This document shows positions 1 through 12,600 of a stretch of DNA of 64,000 nt, one piece after another. Each line of letters starts with the position of its first letter. Position 1 is the first letter of the stretch. This stretch comes from Certhia americana. Lineage: Eukaryota > Chordata > Aves > Passeriformes > Certhiidae. Location: the NCBI GenBank assembly GCA_018697195.1, contig CM031858.1:87635277-87699276 (forward strand). The letters run 5' to 3'. The notes under the pieces were generated by a model that worked only from the letters and a program-made list of their open reading frames with translations, ran no database searches and had not been told where the DNA came from. Position numbers and translations under genes: made by a program.

Positions 1-18
1 TTTCCTCACATTTCTCAC

Positions 19-87
19 CTGTGGTGTCCATGGCAGTGAGCTCCTATATCCAGCTTCCAGCATCCCTGGGCACACTGCACTTTGATT
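19..87 (-). CDS. Possible additional exon at the left edge (uncertain)
   Basis: 69 bp bounded on the minus strand by an AAATGCAG acceptor and a GTGAGA donor. The phase-0 reading, which would follow the 3524 exon, is open for 23 codons (begins NQSAVCPG, ends SLPWTPQ). I cannot match it to the EPB41L4B tail as I remember it. It may be a lineage-specific exon, or a chance pairing of splice-like sites in an intron. Confidence 0.22.
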
Positions 88-3000
88 CTGCATTTAGATG
101 AGTAGCACATAAATATTCACATCTTCACCACATTGAAAAAAACAACCCTCACTCATGTTAGTTTTCTGCTACTCTATAACTCTAAACCACAAGCAGGGCT
201 TGTACCATAACCTTACAAACTTTTGGTCTCTAAGTCAGGGCTATAACTGTGAGAGATGTATTATCCCCTAGAAATGTGATAAACAGCTCTTCAGCACAAT
301 TCTGAAATGAAGAAGCACAGAGATCATATTCCAGGATATATTTTCAAATGTCTAGCAACATTTCCCCTGGTTTCATTTTTTTTAAATCATAAGCACTGGA
401 ATCACTCATTTCTAAGGCTCTCTCTTGTATTGGTGCCTAGCTGCCATAAAAAAAAAAGTAAACCACAAAAAATTTCTGTCCCAGCTTATATTTTCCATTT
501 GCAAACATTTACTCCATTCTCTGAATTAACAAGGAACAGCTTCTTCTACTACATGCAGGAGGTGCTTTCATAAACTTGTCACATCCTGATGTTAGTAGCA
601 TATGGTATCGAAAATATTCCTACTGCTTGAAGGGAGAGCTGTTACAAATACTTCAAGCAACAGTTTGTTAATTTTGGATGCAATCCTACAGTGCACCAAT
701 ATTTTTCTCATGCTTTTAAACCTAACCATATAATGAAGATGCCCCTTGAAGTTTCAAAAAGAATGAGTTAGACCATAGATTTTTCAGGGCCCTTAGAAGA
801 TTTCTTTTCAAACACCAATGTGCATAAGATAGAGTGTTTCATTTTTCCCCCTTTAACAAACTAGAGGAGCAAATTCTCTTTTTTTTTTGCTTTTTTTTTT
901 TTTTTTTTTATAATTATTATTATTTTTTGTGCTCTCATGAAATACGTGCTCTACATGAGGAAAAGCAAGGCAGCCTTGCTTTACAACTCAAGGAATATAG
1001 GCTGTGCCTTACAGACCCTAGATATACCTCTTGCTCTGGCTGCCTAGTAAATTGAAATATGGCAGTACAAAAAAAGAAGAGATGAGAAATTGGAGTGTTA
1101 CGAATAAGGCCAGAAGGCAAGACTTCTCAGGGATATAATATGGAACTGGCATCAAAAGACAGAACTGGGCAGAGGATAACATCATTAGTCCTCCAGATAT
1201 ACTGAGCAGCAAAATATGTCAGATGGGGTCAAAGAGGGGCAGGATCACAGCCCTGGGGGAATACATGGAATTAAATAGTTGTCTTCTATGAACAAAATTA
1301 CTCCTTATCTGCTCCCTCAAAAGGATGCTGTGTCTCTCAGCAGTGTAATTCTTTCCCAGCCCACTTTTCCCAGAATACGACTGAACTGCCACTGAATAAG
1401 CTAATGGCTTAGCTATTGGTATTCAGCTAGTTATCTAGGGGGCTAGGGGCAGGTGCAGAAGATAACTGGATGGGTTCATGGTATCTAATACAGTGGTTTA
1501 TCAGGTCCTCCTGTAGCTGCCTTCCCTTCTTCCACCTTCTAGATGATAAATGTTGGGTTTCTACTGATTCCTTCACCATGACCATTTATCCTACCCTGTC
1601 CAGTGCTCATGCAGCCACCGCTTCGTACTGTAAGAGCTGATCATTGCCTGGTCTCTGACTGCTGATTTTTGCAATGTATCTGAGAAGGGTGATCTTTCAT
1701 AATTGACAGGCGGGGATCTCAGGTGCAGAAGAACTCAGCTCTAGTTACACAGGCAATTTTGTGGATAAGCAGGTAGTTGAATGTGGGTTTCTAAGATTAA
1801 GGTGACTTCCAAATTTACTGGTTATAAATCTTAAGCCAAACTTTGTCAGCAGCGAAAGTTTCAGGGATTTCAAAATGAACCTTATACCATTATTTTTCCA
1901 CAACATATGCTGTATTGCAAGTCTTCTTTACCTTTCTTCCTCTGAAGTAATAATATTTTTCTCATTGAGGCCAAGTCTGCAGATATCTACTTAATCCAAT
2001 TTGACTTTTAAAGCCTTGTGAAAAACAACACAATCAAGAAGGAAAAGAGGAAAGCTCAGTTTGCTCTGAAAGTTATTTACAACACAGCAGCAGTTAAGGA
2101 ATATGGTTATGGCAGAAAAAGCAACCCAGAATGTTTTCTCTTGGAAAGCCTCAGACTGAAAAATTAAGGCAGAGCAGGTCAATTGAAAGATGCATATATT
2201 AAGCACATTTCCTATCTTGCCTTAATAATGTTGTATTCTGAATGCAGCAGCACACACTGCTTCCACCCTTTAACTATCCAGTCAAACATGACCATTAAGC
2301 GTATTCACGAGAAAATACAAATATGAGAAGTATACCATGACATCCTGCAGAAAAGACACACAGGAAAAACAGAGGGTAAACCCAAGGACAGAAATATGCT
2401 GCATAAAACACGGTACAACACAGAATTCAGAGAGGTGAGAGAACTGCTTTAAGCAAAAACGGAAAGAAAATAAAGTAACCCAAACAACTCCTTCCTCCTT
2501 ATACAGCCAGATTTATCATTTCTGCTATTGAAATCTAAGGCAGTCAGAATAACCAAATGTTGATGCTTCCTTAGATCTAGCTAAACCAGACATAATGTAG
2601 CTCTCAAATGAAAGATCTGCCGGGGAACAACAAATACACAGAGCTGATTGTTAACAAAGTTCTTTGCAGGGCAGGTTGACCTGGTACATTATTTTGAAAA
2701 GAAACAAAGCAATGGAAATACCAACATAATTTGTATTCAAAGAGAATAGGGTGCTCAAGTATATCACAGAAACTTGGGATAACATTATAACAATCTTTCT
2801 ACCTCTATTTTTGTTTCTAAAACTTTGTATTTGGCTTTACTTTTTGGCACCAATGGCACGATCTTTAGTCCACAAGTTTCACTTAAGAAGACTCACACAT
2901 TTTAGGTTTCAACCTCTGACTGGGAAAATAACTTTTTACAGTCATGCTATTTAGCATCAACTTTCAGTTTTATGGCATCATTAAAAGAGTATTTTTGAAA

Positions 3001-3523
3001 CAGGATGTATCTAATGTAAACATTAACTAAGAAGTGAAAATAGTAGCTTAAAATTTAGTTAAAAGCACACGAACAGGTAGGAAAACAAAAGACTAGCTAG
3101 TATTTCGCATTCAGACATTAAAAGCTAATCCTCTGAAATGAAGATTGAACTTGGATATGTAGATATTATCATTAGAATAATCATAACCCAAATTTCCATG
3201 AGTAGTGAATAGCCTCAGGAAACTCCAGAGGTTACTCTTTCTAACCTACAAACTAAGTAAAAGCTACCATGACAAAACAGATTTCCTGAGGCCATCTTTC
3301 CTATTTTCTCAGCCTCTCTTAGCTGTATTAATCATGTCAGGTAGGATAAATTTCCTATTTCCACCTTATCAATCATTTTGGGTTATCTGAAGAAACTGCA
3401 GAGCAGTTAGAGAACACTATGTCAATGTGCATACTTGACTAAAATTAAGGTGCTTCCTCAGGAGGAATGATGGGATTTTGGAAAACTGGTGAAAGCTATG
3501 CCAAAATTAAAAAAGCAGATTAC
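88..3523 (-). other. EPB41L4B: EPB41L4B intron (3' side of window)
   Basis: 3.4 kb after the last certain exon. Two adjacent T runs lie at 879-909. I looked for the next long-isoform exon on the minus strand and did not find a match; only the uncertain exon at 19-87 has paired splice-like sites. Confidence 0.75.
879..909. repeat. T-rich homopolymer tracts
   Basis: Two T runs (10 and 19) separated by GC, followed by an AT-rich ATT repeat. Confidence 0.9.
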
Positions 3524-3649
3524 CTGGGCACCCACTCTAAAAGCAGCTTCCACTTGAGCTTTGAGGATGTTGCACTTCAAATGGTCAGGTACAGATGAAG
3601 GTGACACAGGGGCATGAAGAGTCTTTTCTGGTACCTTCTTGTCTTCAGC
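3524..3649 (-). CDS. EPB41L4B: EPB41L4B exon (window exon 16, long isoform), tail
   Basis: 126 bp, exactly 42 codons, phase 0 on both sides. The acceptor is ATACAG and the donor is GTAATC. It starts [20 protein letters not shown] and contains [19 protein letters not shown]. The [11 protein letters not shown] motif is shared with human EPB41L4B, and a related SNILKAQVE motif occurs in EPB41L5. It is a symmetric exon that could be skipped without a frameshift. Later exons were not recognised in the remaining 3.5 kb. Confidence 0.93.
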
Positions 3650-6600
3650 CTGTATTTATTAAAAAGAGCAGTGACATACATAAGAAAGAAAAAAAATCAT
3701 AAAATTATCAAAGGTTAAAATTTACTTGTAATAACTTGATTCAGCAATACTGTCTAATACTTCCATATTCATACCCTGATAGACACATCTTAGAAGGTTT
3801 CGAAATATTTAATGACTTGATAATACGGTCAAGACAAGAATAGCCCCAGGGAAGCCTGAGTAATAGAAGCAAGAAAATTATGTGGAATAAAGATACGTTT
3901 CAAAAGCCCAGCCAGGCCCTGGAGTGGTTGCTCAAACCAGTGATCACACTGAGGAAACAAAACATTGTCTCAAAATATCCCACAGAAGGCAGAAGAGCAA
4001 ACAGCACAACTACAGTGAATACTAGCTTTTTACACCACCCTTAAAATGCAAAGCTTTTCAAGTTTAACCAGAGAAATGTGAAGGAAACAACTGCAAGCCA
4101 AGCAAAATCTCCTTTATCAGAAGGAAAAGAAAAATCAAGGAACTTTAAACACTGTTGGTGCTGTTTCCACTTGTTATCAATCCTTTACCTACACAGTGAT
4201 CTGAATCAGAAATTTTGGCCTCAGGACAGCTAGTATAGTGCACTGGTCAAACATGACCTAAAGGTTTTGAGCCTTGTACAAACTATATCCAGCAGAAATG
4301 CCACATTAATGAACTTCCCATGCAGAAAAGGAAAACAAAAAGAAAGACAATGTAATACAACAACAAAGAGAGTATGATGAGACCAGGATTGTAAACATGA
4401 GCTCTTAAACAATCAAACTGTAATATGTCACATATTTTTAGAGAATAATTGGACATAACAACCATTGCAAATTTCCCTATTATTCCTCAAAATGACACTT
4501 GAATTACAGATGAGTAACAGCCTAGATTGTGCATTCATTTTCTGCTCTTATGGCTGAGAAGGGTGAGTGGTTGCATACACCCAGACAGAACAGATATGTA
4601 ATTCTGTCATTCAGATTTCAGCCAAAATAGGTACAATGCATCAGTACACCAGATCCAGTGATCCTTGAGGTTCACTTCTGTCAAGTATTTCAAGACAGAA
4701 CCAATCATTTTTTGCCAATGAAATTACCATATGATTAGCCCTTTAACTTCAAAATCTGTCTCTTTTTTCCTTCCCTCTGCCCTCCCTCATGGCATCCCAC
4801 TGGCTGATGATAACTACAATCTTACTCTTTTTTCAGGTCCTTGAGAAAGCATAGACAAATGGGAATATTGAGATTTGGGGGACACTTTCTGCAAACAAAG
4901 CAAGTCACAAAAGCAATTCTTGCCAAAGGAAACTGTTCAGCAGACATTGGGGAGGGAAAGAGCCAGACCTTAGCAGAACTCTGTTAAGACTGCAAGATAG
5001 TTATGTATAAGCAAAGTTGGTCTAGCAGCCTTCTGCATCCAAAATGCCATAGCTGCCAGGTATGATTTTGAACAACTGTCTGTTAAAGGACTGCTCATCA
5101 TGAGATTTTTTTCTCTGTCAAATTTCTAATAATTCTTACATGTTTATTTATCAAGTTACATTTACTTTTTTTAGAGAAAGATATATTTGGACTTCCCATT
5201 CTCCCCAGTCTCCTCCTAAGGGGAAAAAAATACATAAAAAGTGACACTCTCTATTTGGAGTAACTTTTGGAACTGTAGTCATTTTTCAGTCTTGAATATA
5301 ATAGCAGTTTGGCAAGTATATTAAAAAAAAACCCACCAAACCCAAGCATGAAATATTTGATTGCCATAGGTGTCTTTTCTGGGGTACTTGTGAAGCTGAG
5401 AAGTGGAGATAATCAAAGGGAAAAGATTATTTATAAAGAAAGCACAGCTTTTACTTCACCGATATTCTTGGTAGACAAAGTGAATGCATTTTAAAAAGGC
5501 TGTTATTACTGCCAACTTTCATGTGTATTGATTTCTAACAGCAGAAAAAACAACACACTAAGCAGTGGCATTTCTAAAGGCCATGCAAGATCCCACCTTT
5601 GTTTTAACACTGCATAGTAATTAAATAGCATCTCATTCAAGTAAGATTAAACAATTGTATTTTACTTGCTACAGCAAGACAATCAAGGCCTGTTTAGGAG
5701 ACAAGATTGTTTCATAACAAGAAATGTTCTCAAGTCCCATCCCTCTGTTATTCAGATGGATATAGATATTTTTCAGTCCTATTGTTCTTCCTCCACTGCC
5801 CAATTTTCCCATATTGACCAAGAGGAAGATAAAAGCAACCAGGGCTTCCTTATAGCTGGGAATCCTCAAAAGATCTGAAACTCCTGCTGTATTCAGTATT
5901 GTGCAGGTGACTCCATTTAATAGAGACCCCCAGTATAAGATCTGATGTGCAAGTCTCACACTGAGATTATTGTGAGGCCAAACACTGATGGTGGCTCACC
6001 TGGCTGAAAGAGACAGCTGCTGCTAGAAGGGGCACACTTCTTAGAATCCAATCCTTAGAATCCTTAGAATCCAATCTGGATTCTGAATCCAATCCACCTG
6101 GCTGTTCAATCCTTAGTCCTTGTTTGGGTCACAGCTTAAGGGCTTCACCTTCAAGCAAGCAAAACTTGTTTTGCTTGCACTGCACCAGGAGCAGAAGCAC
6201 CTTTAGTGACTGGTCACACGTGAAGAGCAGATATTGCTGTAATTGCTGCTCGGCCTTGTCCTGCTCAGCAACTGCTGCACCAGCAGCCAAAGGCCACCAC
6301 GTGTCCCTGTCCCAGTGGAGATGCTGACTGCACACAAACCACACGGGGGGCTTGGCACTGCTCGCCCCGACCCAGGCCCTCTTTAGCTTCTAAACATAAG
6401 TCAAAGGCTTCTTTAACAGCCTGCCTTGGACAGGCAGTCTTTTCTGCCACAGAGCAGCACATCCTGAATCATTGCTGAATTCTGCTCTCCTCCCACAGCT
6501 GATCAGCTGAGACTGTTACACACAGACTCAGCGCACTGAGGGTCCGGATGAAAAGCAAAATTTAATCACAGAACAAAGCAACACCTCCTTACTGCAGACT

Positions 6601-9600
6601 ATTAGCACTTGTAAGCATCTGTATAAGTTCCTATTTTTTTCCTTAATACCACTTGTCTTTACATACAAGCTCATTCATTACCCCAGTTTAACTCCTAAAG
6701 TATAGCTGTCATCAAGAATGCAAAAGAAAATAAAATATCTCACGGCTACAAAATCACATTCAGAATCTTCTGTGGTTTATTTCACTGGTTTATAAGAAAA
6801 TCAAAGATCTAAAACCTGCCTGCATTAGGAATCTCCACATGATATTGCTACAAGAATGTAAGCTGTATTTTACTTTATTTTGCTGTATAATAAAGAATTT
6901 TTTTTATTTCCAGAATCCTCGCTGCTTGCAGCATAAGGACAACAGCTAGGTATTCATCTGCTGAGCCAGGCTGGCAGTTATTAACATTTTGTTTTAATTT
7001 ATAAATTCAGAGTATTCTATTTGAAAGTAATTAGAATGCTAGACACGGCAGTATATTAATGAAACTTCCTATTTTATAATTTTTAATGATGCAATTCAAA
7101 AGAATCTTAGATGCCCCTTTTAAGTGAAAGTCCCAGAGTCAAAATTACATTTGAAAGAGATAATATTCTTGCTTAGAATTGCAATTTAGACTCATCCTAA
7201 AAGGTTTAGAAATTTTGAAAAAACTCCATTAGGATACCTGATAATATTCCACTTTTCCATGTCCAATTCTGCTGATCTCAATTACAGCAATGTATTTACA
7301 TTTTTTTCACCAATAATGCAGAATTTTATTTTTCCATAGGAGGAGAACACTGGAGAATTGCATTTAAATGGAAAAAGTCAAACAAGCTCAGATAAATACA
7401 CACATAAAATTAGAGGCTTTTTTTTTTTTTTTTGCAGTTGAGATCTTATATTTACTTTTCTCCTCCCAAACATTTACTTTGTATTCAATTACATCTGCTG
7501 ATCCTAGAACCAAAGGCAGATTTGTAGAGTGTTAGATAATGACGACACTGACTTTGGTTTGCAAAGCTAAGTGAGTATTAAGTACATGTATAGAATATAA
7601 AAACAGTTGCATGAAACACAGCAATGTCACTCCTGTACGTAATATTTCCAAGCATTGCTTTAAAAGCTTCATGCTTTGTTCCACATCAGACTTTGTACCA
7701 AGAGCAAGATTCATGGTCTTGTGCCTCTGTGAATTTATTGATAGCCTCTTCCTAGCCAAATAGCATGTTTAAAACATGTATTTGACTGGAGATAATTGAA
7801 GAATAGAATGAACATTTCCTTTAGGAATTTTAGAAAGTCTATTTTTGTTGCCACTCATCACTACTACTGGGGGGTAAAATTTAAACAAAGACAAAACAAA
7901 TATATAGGTTCTGAAAGTACATTAACTAAGTGAGGTTTCCTGAGGCTCAGCTACATCTGTAAATGTGCATGGAAATCTACAGACTATTTTGCCCCTTTTT
8001 CACCAGGAAATTTATTGCTTTTAACCATGTGACAGCTAACACCAATTACAAACCGATATCACAATGATAAGACCTGTACAATTACGTGTTATTCTTATTT
8101 GAGGCAAAGTTTACAAGCAGAAACATCATCTTTATTAGAAAAAAAGTACAATTGAAAAAACAAACAAACAAACCCCTCATTAAGCTGTCAGACAGAATAC
8201 TTTCCTCAGGTTAGCCATTAGTTGGTTTAATGAAAGATATAACTCCCAATAAATCTTGTTATGCTTATATCCTCAGAGTAAACCTCTTTAATTCTTGTTA
8301 TTAAATTTATTTTATAAGGTGCTATTCCTCAATATTATTAAATCCTAGCTCTGTCACTGCGAGATCCATGACAGTCTTAGCAGACCATGGTAGCCATGTT
8401 TCCTGGGATATACCCTCTGATCCGTGTATCACATAGAAGAGTCTCAGGTAAATCAACAAGGTGGGTCCATTTTGTGGGTTTTCTTGAACTAAAAATGATT
8501 TTTGGGAATTGCTGTTATGCAGGGAGCAGGTAGTTCCACAGATTTTTGCAGGCAGTAGGGTTTGGAAGCAGACAATCTGTGTAACAGGGCAGTCCTATAA
8601 TATAGTTTTGCCTTGCTAGCAAAAGGCCAAAAGTTTTGAGCAGAGTTTGTGAAGATGTTAAGGCTTATCAAGGTGGCTCTGTCTGAGCCTTTCTCAATCT
8701 GCCTGCAGCTTTGTTCTACTAAGTTTAGCTGTAGCAGTAATAATTTTATATAGAAAATTATAATACCAGTAATCTTTGTGGAATAAGATATTTATGACTC
8801 TAACCCAAACATGCAGTTTAAAGCAATGTAGGGCTGATATGAAAGCAGGGAAGACACAGGATATGGTGTAGAAGAGTGCTGATATGGAGTGACAGTATAA
8901 AGGGCGCAGTGTGTCACTGGGGACCCATGGCTACAAACAACTCAAAGGCCAGTTAAAGTCCAGACCTGAATCTGGAAAAACTTGGGTTTAGGGGCAATAA
9001 AGAGAGCGAAGACATAATATATAGCATATATATATATAAAAGCCATCATGTACAGTAAATTTGCATGTAATGTGAAGATGTAAATCCATGACGAAAGAGC
9101 AAGATGTAAAGGCTTATTTGAAAACATACAAAAGGACCCAAAGTACATTGCAGAATGAGGAGAAAGAAGAAAACATGAACATGGCTGGACAGAACATTGG
9201 ACTAGGCTGCCCAGGGAAGTGGCTGAGTCACCATCCCCGGAGATATTTAAAAGTTCTGTAGATATGGCACTGAGGGACATGGTTTAGTGTTGATCGTGGT
9301 ATTGCTGGCTTAACAGTTGAACATGATGGTCTGAAAGGTCTTTTCCAATCTAAATGATTCCATGATTCTATGACAATCATAACTCCCCCTCTGATCCCAT
9401 CAGAATGAAATCACCAACTTTAGGACCCACAGGTGTAGGGAAAGGAAAAGAGGTAGAAACAATTTGAAATGTATTAATATTCTTTCTTTTTATGAAATGA
9501 GTACAACTAGGCTAGCAATTACTAGACTCCCAAGATTTCAGAAATGCTAACAATACATTCTTGGCTTTATACTACACACACAAAGCAAAGGGGCATGGGA

Positions 9601-12600
9601 CAACATATTTTTCTAATGAAAGAAGAAAATCAGAAATACATTCACAGCTACAAACTTAGGACTGTCTGTCTTAGAAATTAAGATTGTTAGCAGAGATTAA
9701 GTCTGCTAGCACCAAAGGCCATGAAACAAAGGTTGAAAGAGACTTTCATCATTCAATAGGTGGACAGACATGTACACCATACCAAACCGCTCTGGAAAAG
9801 AGGCTGGACACATCCATTCATCATTCCCATGAGACAAAGTTTGCTGCAGCAGACAATCAAATTAATTAACTGCAGAATCTAATTTACCCAATTTCTTGCT
9901 AATTCTCTTATGGGTCGATTATTAAGCCTGACAAATTCCAGCCTGAAAGCACTTTGCTCGAAAAAAATAACAATTAGCAACAGGAAGGGAGGGAGTGAAA
10001 ACTGCGGATCCACAACAGATGTGGAAATGGTTGCTTTTTTTTTTTTTTTTTTTTAATCAGAAATAGAATAATTGAAGCAGCTTTGTAACAGCTTCACTGG
10101 TTTTATTTAAGCATAATATTTTGGAGGACGGAAGAGTAGGCCATAAAAAGGACTTAGTAGACCAAAAATCAATGGAGTGGTGCAGGAGAGGAGTTAGTGC
10201 TTCTTTTTTTGCCAGAAACTAGACACGAGCACTCATTAAAATCTGTTTGCTGCTGGATCTGGTAGCTAGTTAACTACCATAACCAAAGGAAATTTAAAGG
10301 CCCCACTCTCAGTTAAAAATTCTTGTCACAGTTTGGGGTTGTTCAATCTGGTCTAACCTGCCTTGTTGCCTTTCTGCTGGGCAGTGTTCTACAGCATTTC
10401 AGCCCAGGGTTAGCCCAATATTTGCAGCATGTCCCTTTCTTTCACTGGAGAAGTCAACTGCTGAGGCAACTCCAGGCTCAATCCAGAGCTCAGAGACCTG
10501 TGGTTAGTTTGTTTTAGCTTTGTGAGCTCTGTATACACATTTCACCAGGATCTAGGTCAGACAATGGTGCTTGAAGAAGCGACCACAAGTGAAAAGCCAA
10601 AAGAACTTCAGAATGATTTGTTGGTCACTACCCGTAGCCTGCAATATAAGGGCTGGATCACTGAAATGCTTTCCAGTGGTGACTGGGCCAGTTTCAAGAG
10701 TATGTACAATTTTCAGATTGCTAAAAACAGTAATTTTAATAAATTCTGAAGGGTTGGCCTCTTCTGCATTCACATGGTAGCTGCTGATCATGGGAATGCT
10801 GCCCAGTTCTTAAAACCAAACCCCCTATGACTGCCAGGGGAGGGTTTCATTAGACAGCCCACGCCTCTAGCCTTGCATTTTGCTGAGCTTCTGCCAGAAC
10901 CAGAATCATTTAGCAGCTTTTGGTGCTCATTACAAGACTTTTTCATCAGCTAAACTTTGACTGATGGCAGACTCATCAAGTCTGCCACAGGCAGACACAG
11001 GCTGCATTTACTGTGCAGCTGCGTTTATTGTGAAGCTCTGACTTGTTATGATACTGGGTTCTGCTAATTAGTCCTTAAATAAATAATCCATCTGACTGTG
11101 GACAAGATTCTAGAGCTATCAGGACAAGCTAAAGAAAACCTTTAATTATAGAAGAGCTGAGTCCTCCCTCCACAGACTTGCAGTGAATTGAATGAGCGAA
11201 AGGACCAGAGATCAGGCAGAAGTTGGAGGTAAAATGCTTGGATTACTTGCACAGTATGGTGGGATACGGGACCAAAGTTTTTTAAGTTTTCAGTTTAAGA
11301 AAGAAGACAGATCGTAAATCTACTAATTTTGAAATCACAGGGGCACCATTAAGATCACATCTTTGAATCTTTTGTGCAACACAGGTCAGATTGGTTTACC
11401 CAGTTGAGCACTGTGGTCAGTGTGGAGGGAGTCCTCTCACTTCTTCCCCTTGACCCTTCAAATACACCAAACTCAGCTCTCAGTGAGCTCAATAGTGTAG
11501 GACAGTCCTTTAAAGCATGTTTTGGGCATTGCAAATGCTCTCTGCTGGGGTTCAGATTACTATCAATAATCACATCTGAACTACACAAGTTCTCTCACAA
11601 GAGAGAACTGGGTATTCATTGGATGAGTCTGAGATGGACAATTTTCCTTTTGCAAACTATGTCAGTGCTTAACAAGCTTTGTCTATAAAAAGCTGTACTT
11701 ATTACCAACTGAGAATATTTCTAGAAGATGAACTTGAGAAATGTACATAGGAATAAAAGGTGACTTCTTTCCCATTTCAGCCCAGTTTGTTGACTTCATG
11801 ATTTATCTTTTTAATTCCCACTTGAGCTAGACAAAATTAGAACTCCTCACAGGTGAAAACCAAATATATTTGGGAGAAAAGTCTAAAATATTCCATCTTC
11901 TTCTGTTCATTGAAAAATCTCAAAAAATCTTAACACAGGTCATTACCTCATGACTACATTAATAAGGTATAAGAACTGAAATGCATATCTGAACATATCA
12001 TACACCAGAATCCTATGACAAACATTGAACATGGTTCAAGGAAATCTTAATGATAGTAAATCCACTGCATTATGGAATACATTCAATTAACTGTAATGTT
12101 GAAAAAAAAAATCCAATATTTCATTTTCTCATTAGAAACACCTGGCTCACTGATTTTCAGCCTTGACTTCCTTCTCCTGGAATCTCTCACCCAGAGAAGA
12201 GAAAGATTCTGCTATATAGATATATGCAGTCCCTTCATGCTTATATTTTTTTTGACACACTTAATCGTGTCCCCTTGGATTTTAATTTCCCTAAAGCTTT
12301 TTGAAATAATAACAAAAGGCTATTTGTAAAACAAAGGTTTAGTTGAGTTCTCAATTTAGTTGAGTTCTTCCTTGAGCTGACAAAAAATTCTCAAAACACC
12401 ACTTTTCCTTTAACAGCTCTGTATTGGGGCCCAGACCCACCTCTTTTGAAGCCAGTGGCAATGCTCTCATTAACTTCACAGGGTCCAGCTCAGGACCTGT
12501 GTGGTTGCAAACCAGAGATTCTGGTCCAGATTCAGATCAAGAAATCCCACAGTGGATTTAGCCTCACACGGATACAAGGAGCCACTGACTTGCTGATCTT

